The notes under the pieces are model-generated. The model ran no database searches and had not been told where the DNA came from. It was given only the letters and a program-made list of their open reading frames with translations. Source: Thiomicrorhabdus sp. (GTDB taxonomy: Bacteria > Pseudomonadota > Gammaproteobacteria > Thiomicrospirales > Thiomicrospiraceae). From it: DNA of 64,000 nucleotides. Below are positions 19,620 to 27,879 of the stretch, piece by piece; positions within the stretch are counted from its first letter, which is position 1; every line of letters begins with the position of its first letter. Location: contig NZ_OY759719.1 in NCBI RefSeq assembly GCF_963662555.1, positions 2,252,985-2,316,984 on the forward strand, written 5' to 3'. Made by a program: the position numbers and the translations under genes.

Positions 19620-19949
19620 TCACTCTTCATCATTATGAAAGCGATCTAATAATTCAACCACATCAAAGGCTGGCGTTTCATAGGGATGAGCGTTTTTTAA
19701 TGCTGTAATCACTTTTTCAATCCCCTCTTCTTTAACAACCATTTCAACCCGAAATTCCTCCACACTTTGTACAGTATTCTCCTTACCAATAAAAGGGTTA
19801 CTGCCATTAAGAGGTCTAAACTGGCCTTGACCTTTTACCTGCCAACAGCAGCTATCATAATTGCCGATATTCCCTGCTCCAGCATTAAACATAGCTGTTT
19901 TAACTACATCTAGATGTGATTCAGGCACATAGAATGTGACTTTATACAT
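19620..19949 (-). CDS. NIF3/YqfO-CutA-like small protein
   Basis: A 109-residue protein resembling the stand-alone NIF3 (NGG1p-interacting factor 3)/YqfO insert-domain family. It begins MYKVTFYVPESHLDVVKTAMFNAGAG and ends in AHPYETPAFDVVELL, the hallmark HPYETP motif. This ferredoxin-like fold is also shared with CutA/PII trimers. I place the start at 19949 because GGGAG lies eight bases upstream; an in-frame TTG four codons earlier overlaps that ribosome site. Function is not established; metal binding has been suggested for relatives. A hairpin (ATAAAGCT/AGCTTTAT, 19581-19603) follows the stop. Confidence 0.8.
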   Translation of the reverse strand: MYKVTFYVPESHLDVVKTAMFNAGAGNIGNYDSCCWQVKGQGQFRPLNGSNPFIGKENTVQSVEEFRVEMVVKEEGIEKVITALKNAHPYETPAFDVVELLDRFHNDEE

Positions 19950-20062
19950 ATTTACTCCCAAAAAGCTCTCTTACAGCCAAATAAATTCACTACAATATGT
20001 TTCAACTCTTAAAACAAAAAAAACTTTAAAACATTTATAACACATTGATAAAAGGTAAACAC

Positions 20063-20329
20063 ATGCGTTTAATTCTAATCACCTATGCGGTTATTTTATT
20101 TTTAGGAATCACTGCCATGCTCACAGACTGGTACTATTTAGCCAATATTGCCGGTTTTATTTCTGCCGTTGGTTTTATGGTTGTCTTCTTTAAAGACCGT
20201 CCAGACGAAGAGAGCGAATATGCAATTAAAATGCGCCGTTACTGGTATGTGGTGTTCGCTACGGGGATTTTCTTTAGTTTAATCTTTGGTAGCTTATGGA
20301 ATAACCAAATGGGCAATATGGCTAGTTAA
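20063..20329 (+). CDS. Small three-helix membrane protein, unknown function
   Basis: An 88-residue hydrophobic protein with three predicted membrane helices: LILITYAVILFLGITAML, LANIAGFISAVGFMVVFF and YVVFATGIFFSLIFGSLW. A charged loop (KDRPDEESEYAIKMRR) separates helices 2 and 3. I use the ATG at 20063, which has an AAAGG site eight bases upstream; an ATG six codons earlier (20045) has none. I do not recognise the family. It is convergent with the MCP gene and shares its terminator. Confidence 0.75.
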   Translation: MRLILITYAVILFLGITAMLTDWYYLANIAGFISAVGFMVVFFKDRPDEESEYAIKMRRYWYVVFATGIFFSLIFGSLWNNQMGNMAS

Positions 20330-20399
20330 CAATAAGTTCATAACATTAGGTTTATAACATTAGGTTTATAACATAAAGACTTAAAAACCTCTTAAAACA

Positions 20400-20428
20400 A
20401 AAAAGCCCCGTATTTACGGGGCTTTTGT
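20400..20428. terminator. Bidirectional terminator between the membrane protein and MCP genes
   Basis: AAAAGCCCCGTA-TTTA-CGGGGCTTTT forms a GC-rich stem with A and T runs on both sides, so it can stop transcripts from both directions. Confidence 0.9.
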
Positions 20429-20452
20429 TTAGAACTAGAGTTGATTGAAAAA

Positions 20453-21706
20453 CTAAAACAGCTCAATCTCACCTTCGTCCATACTTTCTGTATTCACTCT
20501 ACTCATTCGATGAGCATCTATCTCTTGACGTTTTTCATGAATACGTGCTCTAAACTCTTCAATACGTTGTTTATGCTCGCTTTCAGATTGTGCAGGCGTA
20601 TTTTGATTTTCTATTAAAAACTCACTGATTTCATTAGAAAAACGATTTAGATTATCTAAATGGCTCATCACCTGTTCAACCAGCTGACGCACAATATCTT
20701 CAAACTGAAGTGAACGTACCGCATTTGATACACTCGTTTCAATCTCTGAAATCATGCCAGAAACATCACCCAATTTAGAAGAAATACCATCATTCATTTC
20801 TTCAAGATCACCAAGCATAGTACCTACTTTTGTTTGAGATGACACAGCATGTTCCATATCTTTAGTAGCCGTTTCACTGACAATGTTTCGCACCTGATCA
20901 ACTGTTACACGAGCTTGTTCAGCTTGTTTACGAATTTGTTCATTCAATACATTGGAGTTTAATGAAAGTTTACGAACTTCATCAGCCACCACCGCAAAAC
21001 CTCGCCCTGCTTCACCAGCTCGAGCAGCTTCAATGGCCGCATTTAGTGCTAATAGATTGGTTTGGTCGGCAATGCCTTTAACGTCTTCAAGCAAGTGAAA
21101 GATAGATTCAATCTGCACCACCATCTCATCAATTTTGTCCACAGTTTGATTGCTTCGTTGACTTGCGTTAGTCAACAGATCAATAAGGTATTGCAATACA
21201 ACTTTAATTTCAGAAGAGAATTTTTGAATACTCATCTCGCTAGAAGTTTCTCCACCGCCTAAGTTGTCTAATAGCGATACAACAAGTTTATACTCGGCTT
21301 GGGTTTGTTCATGCAACCCAGAAAAGCTACCGTTTAAGGTATCAATGGCCTCAGAGACTAAGGTTTTCACCTGCAATAGCTCTTCACCAACTACAGAGAC
21401 TTCTTTCTCTATAACTGCATCTACATCACTCATAATAAGCTGAAGTGATTCATCTACTGTTTTAACCCTTACTACAGCCTCTTTGGAAGAAGAAGGTACT
21501 GTAGGTGTTGAAGGGACTGACACACTTTTTTCATTAGCCGCAGTATGAGATTGTGTTTTGGCAACATTTGCCACAAGTAAAGTCCATACTATTGAGACCA
21601 ATATAAGCATCATGCCCGCAATATAGGGTATGTCCATAAAACTCATAATTACGCCCAAAAGGGTAAGTAACCAGGCTAACCAATATGTTTTGATGACATC
21701 AAGCAT
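20453..21706 (-). CDS. Methyl-accepting chemotaxis protein without a periplasmic sensor domain
   Basis: A chemoreceptor signalling protein of 417 residues. Two closely spaced N-terminal helices (about residues 8-48) form a hairpin with almost no periplasmic loop, so any stimulus is sensed in or near the membrane. The signalling tip is visible as [37 protein letters not shown], which binds CheA and CheW. No CheR-docking pentapeptide is present at the C-terminus (ends EGEIELF). A sigma54 site lies about 85 bases upstream. It sits next to cheB and cheR, which would methylate it. Confidence 0.93.
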   Translation of the reverse strand: MLDVIKTYWLAWLLTLLGVIMSFMDIPYIAGMMLILVSIVWTLLVANVAKTQSHTAANEKSVSVPSTPTVPSSSKEAVVRVKTVDESLQLIMSDVDAVIEKEVSVVGEELLQVKTLVSEAIDTLNGSFSGLHEQTQAEYKLVVSLLDNLGGGETSSEMSIQKFSSEIKVVLQYLIDLLTNASQRSNQTVDKIDEMVVQIESIFHLLEDVKGIADQTNLLALNAAIEAARAGEAGRGFAVVADEVRKLSLNSNVLNEQIRKQAEQARVTVDQVRNIVSETATKDMEHAVSSQTKVGTMLGDLEEMNDGISSKLGDVSGMISEIETSVSNAVRSLQFEDIVRQLVEQVMSHLDNLNRFSNEISEFLIENQNTPAQSESEHKQRIEEFRARIHEKRQEIDAHRMSRVNTESMDEGEIELF

Positions 21707-21789
21707 GAGATTTTTCCTTAATTCGCTGATTGGATAGGTATAAAACCGCCCAAAAAACGGGATAGTTAAATGTATTTAGTAGCTTACAA

Positions 21790-21805
21790 AGCATGTAATA
21801 TGCCA
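21790..21805 (-). promoter_or_regulatory. Sigma54 promoter of the MCP gene
   Basis: On the minus strand TGGCATATTACATGCT has the GG-N10-GC spacing of sigma54 promoters. It lies in the 346-base gap (21707-22052), which otherwise holds only the cheB terminator. Confidence 0.7.
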
Positions 21806-21944
21806 AGCATTTTCGGATTGTTAAAGATTAAAATATCGATTGATTAATCAGCAAGCATTCGATTTAATTTTCAGTCAATTAAACAAGGAATTAACATAAA
21901 TAAATCAAATGTTAAACGTTCAGTAAATAAACAATCGATGAACA

Positions 21945-21983
21945 AATAAAAAGCCTATAAACTCACAGAGTTTTATAGGCTTT
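21945..21983 (-). terminator. Intrinsic terminator of cheB
   Basis: A 15-bp stem (AAAGCCTATAAA arm, one bulged base, ACA loop) is followed by a T run on the minus strand, about 70 bases after the cheB stop. Confidence 0.9.
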
Positions 21984-22052
21984 GTAATAATTTTTCTCGT
22001 CATGTGCTGTATAAGAATTGGGTATTTAATCACACGCCTGTAAATTATTTTT

Positions 22053-23198
22053 TTATGCAAGTTCCATTATTTTACTGGCTATCTTTTCAAGCGGTAATAC
22101 AGAATCTACAGCACCAATTTTAACGGCCTCGCCAGGCATTCCCCAAACCACACTGGTTTTTTGATCTTGAGCTATAGTCGGCACTCCAGAAAGTTTAAGC
22201 TCTTTTAAACCCGCCGCACCGTCAGCCCCCATGCCAGTTAGCAATACACCAATAGCTTTTGAACCGGCCACTTGCAATACGCTTCTAAACATAACATCTA
22301 CAGCTGGTTTATGGCGATTAACAGGTTCACTATCATCTAAACGACAAATTAAACGAGTGCCACTCTTAGCAATAACTAAGTGCTTATCACCTGGAGCAAT
22401 ATAAACATGCCCAGGGTGTATTTCCATCCCATCTTCAGCATGATGCACAGTCATTTGTGACACTGAATCCATACGATTTGCAAAAGGTAAACTAAATGCT
22501 GCTGGAATATGTTGCGTAATTACAATAGCGGGAGCATTAGCAGGCAATCTTATCAACACCTCTTTAATTGCTTCTGTACCGCCTGTAGAAGCTCCTAAAG
22601 CAACAAGCTTAGTGCTCTTTCTTGTACTTTGAGATACCTGTTGATTACTTTGCAAAGAACTTGTTGCTGAAAAACGAGCCGATAAAGAATCCACTGTATG
22701 ATCCACTTTATGATTTACAGAGTATGAAGCGGTGGCTGGTTTTTGCGACTGGTTGGACACATATCGAGCATATTGCCTTTCCAACATTGAGCGACTAACT
22801 CTTGAAGCTGTTTTTACCTTGTTGCAAATCTCATATGTGTAATCTTCAAAGGTATGAGCTAAATCAATTTTAGGTTTAGTAACAAAATCTACAGCACCTA
22901 AATCCATTGCCTCAAATGTAACATCCGCTCCCTTCTCTGTAAGGGTTGATACCATAACGACTGGAACAGGATGAAGACGCATTAGGTTTTTTAAAAAGGT
23001 AACTCCATCCATCTTAGGCATTTCAACATCCAAGGTTAAAACATCCGGGTGTAACTGTTTTATTTTTTCGCGTGCATCATAAGGATCTATTGCCGTACCA
23101 ACAACCGTTATCATTGGATCTGTTGACAACATTTCTTTCAGCATTTTTCTTACTAAGGCAGAGTCATCTACAATTAAAACTTTAATTGGTGTAATCAC
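22053..23198 (-). CDS. cheB: Chemotaxis protein-glutamate methylesterase/deamidase CheB
   Basis: Removes methyl groups from chemoreceptors and so resets the signal. The 381-residue protein has an N-terminal receiver domain (phospho-acceptor Asp57 in LTLDVEMPKMDG) and a C-terminal esterase. The catalytic triad is visible: Ser204 in LGASTGGTEA, His230 in ITQHIP, and Asp326 in GMGADGAAG. Translation starts at a GTG with an AGGATT site. cheR lies 110 bases upstream on the same strand, so they are probably co-transcribed. Confidence 0.97.
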   Translation of the reverse strand: MITPIKVLIVDDSALVRKMLKEMLSTDPMITVVGTAIDPYDAREKIKQLHPDVLTLDVEMPKMDGVTFLKNLMRLHPVPVVMVSTLTEKGADVTFEAMDLGAVDFVTKPKIDLAHTFEDYTYEICNKVKTASRVSRSMLERQYARYVSNQSQKPATASYSVNHKVDHTVDSLSARFSATSSLQSNQQVSQSTRKSTKLVALGASTGGTEAIKEVLIRLPANAPAIVITQHIPAAFSLPFANRMDSVSQMTVHHAEDGMEIHPGHVYIAPGDKHLVIAKSGTRLICRLDDSEPVNRHKPAVDVMFRSVLQVAGSKAIGVLLTGMGADGAAGLKELKLSGVPTIAQDQKTSVVWGMPGEAVKIGAVDSVLPLEKIASKIMELA

Positions 23199-23308
23199 TG
23201 TAATCCTTTTTGTATCTGTTAAATATCGATAATTGGGTTAATTCTATACCAGTTATTTTATAACGATTATTCTATAAATACGTAAATAAGGTTCAAATGA
23301 ACGACTAT

Positions 23309-24136
23309 TTATTTGATTTTTTTATAGATGGTTTGCCCAAGCAATTCAAAACGATCGCAAACTTTGTATAGTGATTCGGAGTGTCCTATAAATAAATGAC
23401 CATTTTCGGGGAGTCTATCAGCATAACGATTAAATAATTTGGCCTGTGTAGTTTTATCAAAATAGATAACGACATTACGGCAAAATATAACATCAATATC
23501 ATCTTTTATGGGCCAGTCTTCCATTAAATTTAATTGCCCAAACTCAATAATTTTTTGTATCTCAGGCTTTACTTTAACTAGCCCATCTTGAGAACCCGTT
23601 CCTTTTAAAAACCAACGTTTTTTTCGTTCTTCACTCACCCCTTTAAGGCGATCAATCTTGTAAACCCCTGCTTTACCAGTTGCCACGACATTTGAATCAA
23701 GATCAGTGGCAATCACTTTTGCATCCCATCCAGCTGGAACCGACTCTTTTAGGGCGATTGCAATCGAATAAGGCTCTTCTCCGGTAGAACAACCAGCTGA
23801 CCAAACCCTAATTTTCTTTTTGCCTTGATTGGCTTTTACCAGGCCTGGTATAACAGTGTTAGCTAAATATTCAAAATGATGATTTTCTCTAAAAAAGAAC
23901 GTTAAATTAGTCGTAATGGCATTAATAAGGTGTACAAATTCTGCTTCACCTTGAGCTTCTACAAACTTTAAATATTCAGCAAATGTCTGCATATTCAAAA
24001 AACGAATGCGTTTAGATAAACGGTTATAGACAAGATTCTTTTTAGATTCATTTAAATCAATGCCAGCGTAATCGTAAACAATTTTTTTTACACGATTAAA
24101 GTCATTGTCTTGAAAATCAAATTCGCGTTCGCTCAT
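23309..24136 (-). CDS. cheR: Chemotaxis protein methyltransferase CheR
   Basis: Methylates glutamates on chemoreceptors using S-adenosylmethionine. The 275 residues have the N-terminal helical domain and a Rossmann methyltransferase domain. The SAM motif reads RVWSAGCSTGEEPYSIAI, and the later motifs FCRNVVIYFD and GHLFIGHSESL are typical. The internal copy of the dispersed palindrome encodes VIPGLVKA. A possible sigma54 site lies about 40 bases upstream. Confidence 0.97.
   Translation of the reverse strand: MSEREFDFQDNDFNRVKKIVYDYAGIDLNESKKNLVYNRLSKRIRFLNMQTFAEYLKFVEAQGEAEFVHLINAITTNLTFFFRENHHFEYLANTVIPGLVKANQGKKKIRVWSAGCSTGEEPYSIAIALKESVPAGWDAKVIATDLDSNVVATGKAGVYKIDRLKGVSEERKKRWFLKGTGSQDGLVKVKPEIQKIIEFGQLNLMEDWPIKDDIDVIFCRNVVIYFDKTTQAKLFNRYADRLPENGHLFIGHSESLYKVCDRFELLGQTIYKKIK
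23838..23849. repeat. ACCAGGCCTGGT palindrome, copy 7 (in cheR)
   Basis: Perfect copy, extended to TACCAGGCCTGGTA; encodes IPGLV. Confidence 0.9.
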
Positions 24137-24175
24137 GTTATATTGCTCTAATTTGAGGTGAATAATAATTGTTTA

Positions 24176-24191
24176 AGCAAAAAATTAGCCT
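24176..24191 (-). promoter_or_regulatory. Possible sigma54 promoter of cheR-cheB
   Basis: On the minus strand AGGCTAATTTTTTGCT keeps the GG-N10-GC spacing and the TTGCT -12 element, but its -24 box is weak. It is placed about 40 bases before the cheR start. Confidence 0.4.
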
Positions 24192-24315
24192 ATTTTTAAG
24201 GGTTTAGTTATTTTATTGTAAATTTCTCAAGTAAAACTAGTTTATTTATAAACCAATCACCCCCTATAATTGAGGGTAACTACACTCTATTCATTTAAAG
24301 GTTGGTATTGTTAAT

Positions 24316-25359
24316 ATGGTTACTACAGTTAATAACACCCTTAATAACCTACTATTAACTACCAGGCCTGGTAATTCTATTGAGAGTTTATTAAAGGTTG
24401 GACACATACTAACTGCCGATATTAAACCCTTAAGTAATACCCAAGTACAATTGACCATTGGTAATCAGACATTACTAGCAACAACCAAAACACCTATTCA
24501 AGAAACTGGTACGGTACAAGTTAAAGTCAACCAAGTTACGCCAGAGTTGCAACTTTCAATTGTTAAAAACCCAGCTCCAAACAGCTTAAATAATCTTTCT
24601 CAAACAGTGCAATCGGCCTATCGGCAATTTGTTCCTTTACAATCACCTATAAGCCAAGTTTTTCAACAAATTAACCTATTGCAATCTTTGCCGCCTTCAG
24701 TACAAACTTCGGTTCAAGAGTTAATGAGTTTAACTTCAAAAAACCAACTACAACCAGATGGACAGTGGATTAAACAAAAACTCATTGAGAGTGGGCTTTT
24801 TTTAGAGTCTAAACTTAAGCAAAGCAAGCCTGGTGACATGACTAGTTTCAAAAATGATATTAAGGCTCAAATTTTACAACTTCAACAACAAGTGAGTGCA
24901 ATACAACAACAAAACAACTCGAGCAGTTTAACCAAACTTTCTACCTTGTTAGATCAAGCTCTTAGCCGCATTACCGTGCAGCAAGTTCAACTGTTTGAAA
25001 ACCCAAATATAACCCCTTTAGAAATACCGTTTGAAAGAAACAAAAGAATCCATAATGATTCAGTTGAAATCAGAAAGCATGAACAAGCAGACAAAGCTAA
25101 ATGGGAAGCTTATATTGATTTAACATTGCCGCAAGGCTTATTGTCCGTTAAGCTCAATCTAAACAACGATAACCAACTAGACTGCTTTGTTTGGGGTGAA
25201 ACAGAAGAACTAAAAGAAAATGTTGAACAACACATGGATTTACTCAAACAACTGTTACAAATAGAAGGTGTAGAGTTAAACACCATCCAGCTTGCTTTAA
25301 ACAAACCACCCAAAACCGACAAATCAACTAAAATGGCACTTATCGACATCAAAATTTAA
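24316..25359 (+). CDS. FliK-like flagellar hook-length control domain protein
   Basis: A 347-residue protein of FliK-like composition. The N-terminal half is Gln/Thr/Asn/Leu-rich and flexible. A compact C-terminal domain (about residues 255-340, YIDLTLPQGLLSVKLNLNNDNQLDCFVWGE...) matches the FliK C-terminal region in layout. It lacks the LNPEKLGPVQVKL signature found in the true FliK at 44.5-46.1 kb. Such second FliK-type proteins are often encoded near an isolated FlhB C-terminal domain, and one is present 1.5 kb downstream. That supports a role in the export switch, but this is an inference. A palindrome copy lies near its start and is read as TTRPGN. Confidence 0.65.
   Translation: MVTTVNNTLNNLLLTTRPGNSIESLLKVGHILTADIKPLSNTQVQLTIGNQTLLATTKTPIQETGTVQVKVNQVTPELQLSIVKNPAPNSLNNLSQTVQSAYRQFVPLQSPISQVFQQINLLQSLPPSVQTSVQELMSLTSKNQLQPDGQWIKQKLIESGLFLESKLKQSKPGDMTSFKNDIKAQILQLQQQVSAIQQQNNSSSLTKLSTLLDQALSRITVQQVQLFENPNITPLEIPFERNKRIHNDSVEIRKHEQADKAKWEAYIDLTLPQGLLSVKLNLNNDNQLDCFVWGETEELKENVEQHMDLLKQLLQIEGVELNTIQLALNKPPKTDKSTKMALIDIKI
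24361..24372. repeat. ACCAGGCCTGGT palindrome, copy 8 (in FliK-like gene)
   Basis: Perfect copy, extended to the 14-mer TACCAGGCCTGGTA. It is the only perfect genic copy read in the Thr-Arg-Pro-Gly frame. Confidence 0.9.
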
Positions 25360-25373
25360 TTTTTTATGCCATT

Positions 25374-25389
25374 TGGCAATGTTATTGCT
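25374..25389 (+). promoter_or_regulatory. Sigma54 promoter of the plus-strand cheW operon
   Basis: TGGCAATGTTATTGCT matches TGGCAY-N5-TTGCW almost perfectly, with GG-N10-GC spacing. It starts 15 bases after the FliK-like stop and lies about 180 bases before the cheW ATG. Confidence 0.75.
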
Positions 25390-25570
25390 TGGTTTATGAA
25401 AAGTTTGAAAAGTTCACTATTGCCGTTTGAGTTAGGCATAAGAAAATAGGTAGATGAAAAGCATACCTATTCAACCTAATATTATGACGAACTCTGAACA
25501 CAGCAACAAAAGCTCATTACGATTTCAGTTAATTATTACAACATGAGCCAACCAAAGAGAGATAACCAAC

Positions 25571-26095
25571 ATGGATAAGAATTTGGACGCTATTCAAGAA
25601 CACATAGAACAAAACGAATCGGTTGACGATCAAGTTTTAAGCTTTGTTTTAGGTGAAGAAGAGTATGGCGTGGATATCTTGAGAGTACAAGAAATTAAAG
25701 GTTGGGAAAAAACCACCGCCATACCAAACAGCCCTGCTTATGTTATGGGAGTAATAAACTTACGAGGTTCAGTAGTTCCTATTGTTGATTTACGGGTTCG
25801 ATTTGGCTTAAAAGAAGTCACTTATAATGATTCAACTGTTGTTATTATTGTGCGTTCAGAAGACCATACTGGTTCACAAAAGATTATTGGGCTAGTGGTT
25901 GATGGAGTATCCGACGTTTATGCTTTAAATAAGTCAGAACTACAAGTCGCTCCAGAAATGTCAGGTACGATTAATACAGATTACGTAAACGGTTTAGCAA
26001 CTGTTTCAGACAAAATGCTTATTGTGCTACATGTAGACCAATTAATTAATGATGGCATACTGGCTTCTATTAAAAAAGCCTTAAATATTGAATAG
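25571..26095 (+). CDS. cheW: Chemotaxis adaptor CheW (plus-strand copy)
   Basis: An adaptor that couples chemoreceptors to CheA in the polar array. The 174 residues comprise a short acidic N-terminal tail and one CheW domain (about 22-165). Visible landmarks are EEYGVDILRVQEI, GVINLRGSVVPIVDLRVRFG and GLVVDGVSDVYAL. It is one of two CheW genes in the window; the other (27375-27869) follows cheA. The genes cheY, STAS and FlhB-C follow on the same strand, and an upstream sigma54 site suggests flagellar-regulon control. Confidence 0.95.
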   Translation: MDKNLDAIQEHIEQNESVDDQVLSFVLGEEEYGVDILRVQEIKGWEKTTAIPNSPAYVMGVINLRGSVVPIVDLRVRFGLKEVTYNDSTVVIIVRSEDHTGSQKIIGLVVDGVSDVYALNKSELQVAPEMSGTINTDYVNGLATVSDKMLIVLHVDQLINDGILASIKKALNIE

Positions 26096-26167
26096 CCGTC
26101 TGTATAATAAAACAAACCAAAAATTTAACGTTAAATATCAATTTAAACAAAAAGTGAGAGTATAAAG

Positions 26168-26527
26168 ATGGCCAAGATATTAGCTGTTGATGATTCTAAA
26201 TCTATGAGACAAATGGTAAGCATGTCGCTTAAATCCGCAGGACATGATGTAACTGAGGCTGAAGATGGTGCAGTTGCTTTAAGCATTGCTCAACAAAATC
26301 AATTTGATTTAATCGTTACAGATATAAATATGCCAAATATGAATGGTATTGAGCTTATTACTGCATTACGAGCTATGCCAAACTTTAAGTTTACTCCTAT
26401 TCTTTGTTTAACCACAGAGTCTTCTGGTGACATGAAAACAAAAGGTAAGGAAGCAGGAGCAACGGGTTGGATTGTTAAACCATTTAGCCCTGAAAAATTA
26501 TTATCTGTGATTAGCCGAGTATTGTAA
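26168..26527 (+). CDS. Single-domain response regulator (CheY-like)
   Basis: A 119-residue stand-alone receiver domain. The acidic pocket DDS is at residues 8-10, the phospho-acceptor Asp52 lies in IVTDINMPNMNG, and the conserved Lys lies in GWIVKPFSPEKL. It begins MAKILAVDDSKSMRQMVSMSLK, the subtype usually encoded beside chemotaxis adaptors rather than the motor-binding CheY. Because a second CheY (30840-31235) sits in the cheY-cheZ-cheA operon, this one could be a phosphate sink or could signal to the STAS protein encoded 38 bases downstream. Confidence 0.93.
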   Translation: MAKILAVDDSKSMRQMVSMSLKSAGHDVTEAEDGAVALSIAQQNQFDLIVTDINMPNMNGIELITALRAMPNFKFTPILCLTTESSGDMKTKGKEAGATGWIVKPFSPEKLLSVISRVL

Positions 26528-26565
26528 TTTACTCAATGATACATAACAGAGTGAAGAGGTAACTA

Positions 26566-26838
26566 ATGAGCAACGTGATTCAACTTCCTGAAAGCTTAAC
26601 AATTCATCATATTGAAAGTCATTTCAATGAATTAAACAAAAAATTTAATGATTTTGACGATGACATTACTATTGAAGCATCGGCAGTTGAAAACGTTGAT
26701 ACTTCTGGATTACAAACTTTAATGATTCTGGTTAAAAACGCTATAGATAATGGTAAAACTGTTACTTGGCTAGAAGTACCAGAAATACTTAAATTAAGTG
26801 CCGAAAAACTCGGTTTAAAACAACAACTCTCATTTTAA
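26566..26838 (+). CDS. STAS-domain protein
   Basis: A 90-residue single STAS domain (anti-sigma-factor-antagonist fold). The phosphorylatable Ser of the family is present in VENVDTSGLQTLM. It ends with EILKLSAEKLGLKQQLSF. STAS proteins of this size near CheY/CheW genes are common in gammaproteobacteria, but their targets are mostly unknown. MlaB-like proteins have the same fold, but the setting here is chemotaxis. No anti-sigma kinase gene is adjacent, so the partner is not evident. Confidence 0.85.
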   Translation: MSNVIQLPESLTIHHIESHFNELNKKFNDFDDDITIEASAVENVDTSGLQTLMILVKNAIDNGKTVTWLEVPEILKLSAEKLGLKQQLSF

Positions 26839-26841
26839 GAA

Positions 26842-26863
26842 AGCGGCTTTAAGCCGTTTTTTT
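26842..26863 (+). terminator. Intrinsic terminator after the STAS gene
   Basis: CGGCTT/AAGCCG forms a compact stem followed by seven T, starting a few bases after the stop. Confidence 0.8.
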
Positions 26864-26893
26864 ATATCTGAATTTTAGTGTTTAAGGGTTACG

Positions 26894-27199
26894 ATGAATA
26901 AAACTTTATCAGATTCATTTGCCGTATCTTTAGAGTACGAAGGATCAGGGGCCCCAAAAGTAACCGCTAAGGGCAGAGGCTATATTGCTGAAGAAATTAT
27001 TCAAGCCGCTAAAGAACACAACATACCCATTCAAAGTGATCCAGAATTGGTGAATGTTTTAAGCCAGGTAGAGCTCAATCACGAAATACCCGAAGCCCTC
27101 TATGAGGCTGTGGCACAAGTGCTGATTTTTGCCTATCAAATCAGTGGTAAATCTCCATTAGATGATCAACCAGATCATACAGAGTTTTCAAAGACTTAA
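26894..27199 (+). CDS. FlhB C-terminal-domain paralog (FhlB/EscU-like export switch protein)
   Basis: A 101-residue soluble protein that corresponds only to the cytoplasmic C-terminal domain of FlhB/YscU. AVSLEYEGSGAPKVTAKGRGYIAEEI aligns with the segment after the cleavage site of FlhB (ALKYDPE...PVILAMGVDFMAAQI), and ALYEAVAQVLIFAYQI matches LFKAVAAVLAYVYQL. It has no membrane helices and no NPTH autocleavage motif. Such FlhB2 proteins can partly replace the FlhB C-terminal domain in export. Full-length FlhB is at 36192-37316. Confidence 0.85.
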   Translation: MNKTLSDSFAVSLEYEGSGAPKVTAKGRGYIAEEIIQAAKEHNIPIQSDPELVNVLSQVELNHEIPEALYEAVAQVLIFAYQISGKSPLDDQPDHTEFSKT

Positions 27200-27294
27200 G
27201 CAAAAGTAACATCAACTCCATCAGATACAATCTACAAATTTTCTATTCATTCATTTTTAAGTTTAATTAAAGTACTTGCGTATAAACTTAACAA

Positions 27295-27344
27295 AAAAGC
27301 CTTATTTATATTGCAAAACACGTAGCAAAATAAATAAGGCTTTT
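27295..27344. terminator. Bidirectional terminator between FlhB-C and cheW
   Basis: A perfect 15-bp stem AAAAGCCTTATTTAT/ATAAATAAGGCTTTT with an inner TTGC/GCAA pair serves the two convergent genes. Confidence 0.92.
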
Positions 27345-27374
27345 AAATAAGTAAGAATATTAAAGAGAACTAAA

Positions 27375-27869
27375 CTAACTAAACATGTTATCCACATCAA
27401 TCAAAATAATCACATTATCTTGAAAATGGGCAATTCCTTGAATATACGAAGAAGTGGTCTCTTTTGTTGTGGATAATGCTTCAAAGCGATTTTCAGGAAT
27501 ATCTTTTACTTCCATAACAAAATCAACCAACATTCCTACGGTTTTTTCGTCATCTAATTCAACAATAATAATTCGTGATAAGTCATTAATTTCTTTAGCT
27601 GGCATGCCATACATGACTCTTGTATCAATAACCGTAACAATAACACCACGAACATTAATAACTCCAAGAATATTGTAGTCAGCACCTTCCACTTTACGAA
27701 TTGTACCTACCCTTAAAACCTCTCTAATTTTTTTGACTTGAATACCATAAATTTCATTTTCTAAGGTAAACAAAACGCAGCGAGCACTTGGCCCTTTGTA
27801 CTCATCTTCATCATCCAAAACTGGAGCACCACGCGATGTCGATGAAAACGATTCTTTAGTAAATTCCAT
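27375..27869 (-). CDS. cheW: Chemotaxis adaptor CheW (cheA-linked copy)
   Basis: A 164-residue CheW. After an acidic N-terminal tail (PVLDDEDEYKGP), the adaptor domain shows LENEIYGIQVKKIREVLRV, GVINVRGVIVTVIDTRVMYG and GMLVDFVMEV. It lies 10 bases after cheA and closes the large fliK-to-cheW gene string. It has a good GGGAGAG ribosome site. Confidence 0.95.
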   Translation of the reverse strand: MEFTKESFSSTSRGAPVLDDEDEYKGPSARCVLFTLENEIYGIQVKKIREVLRVGTIRKVEGADYNILGVINVRGVIVTVIDTRVMYGMPAKEINDLSRIIIVELDDEKTVGMLVDFVMEVKDIPENRFEALSTTKETTSSYIQGIAHFQDNVIILIDVDNMFS

Positions 27870-27879
27870 TCATCTCTCC

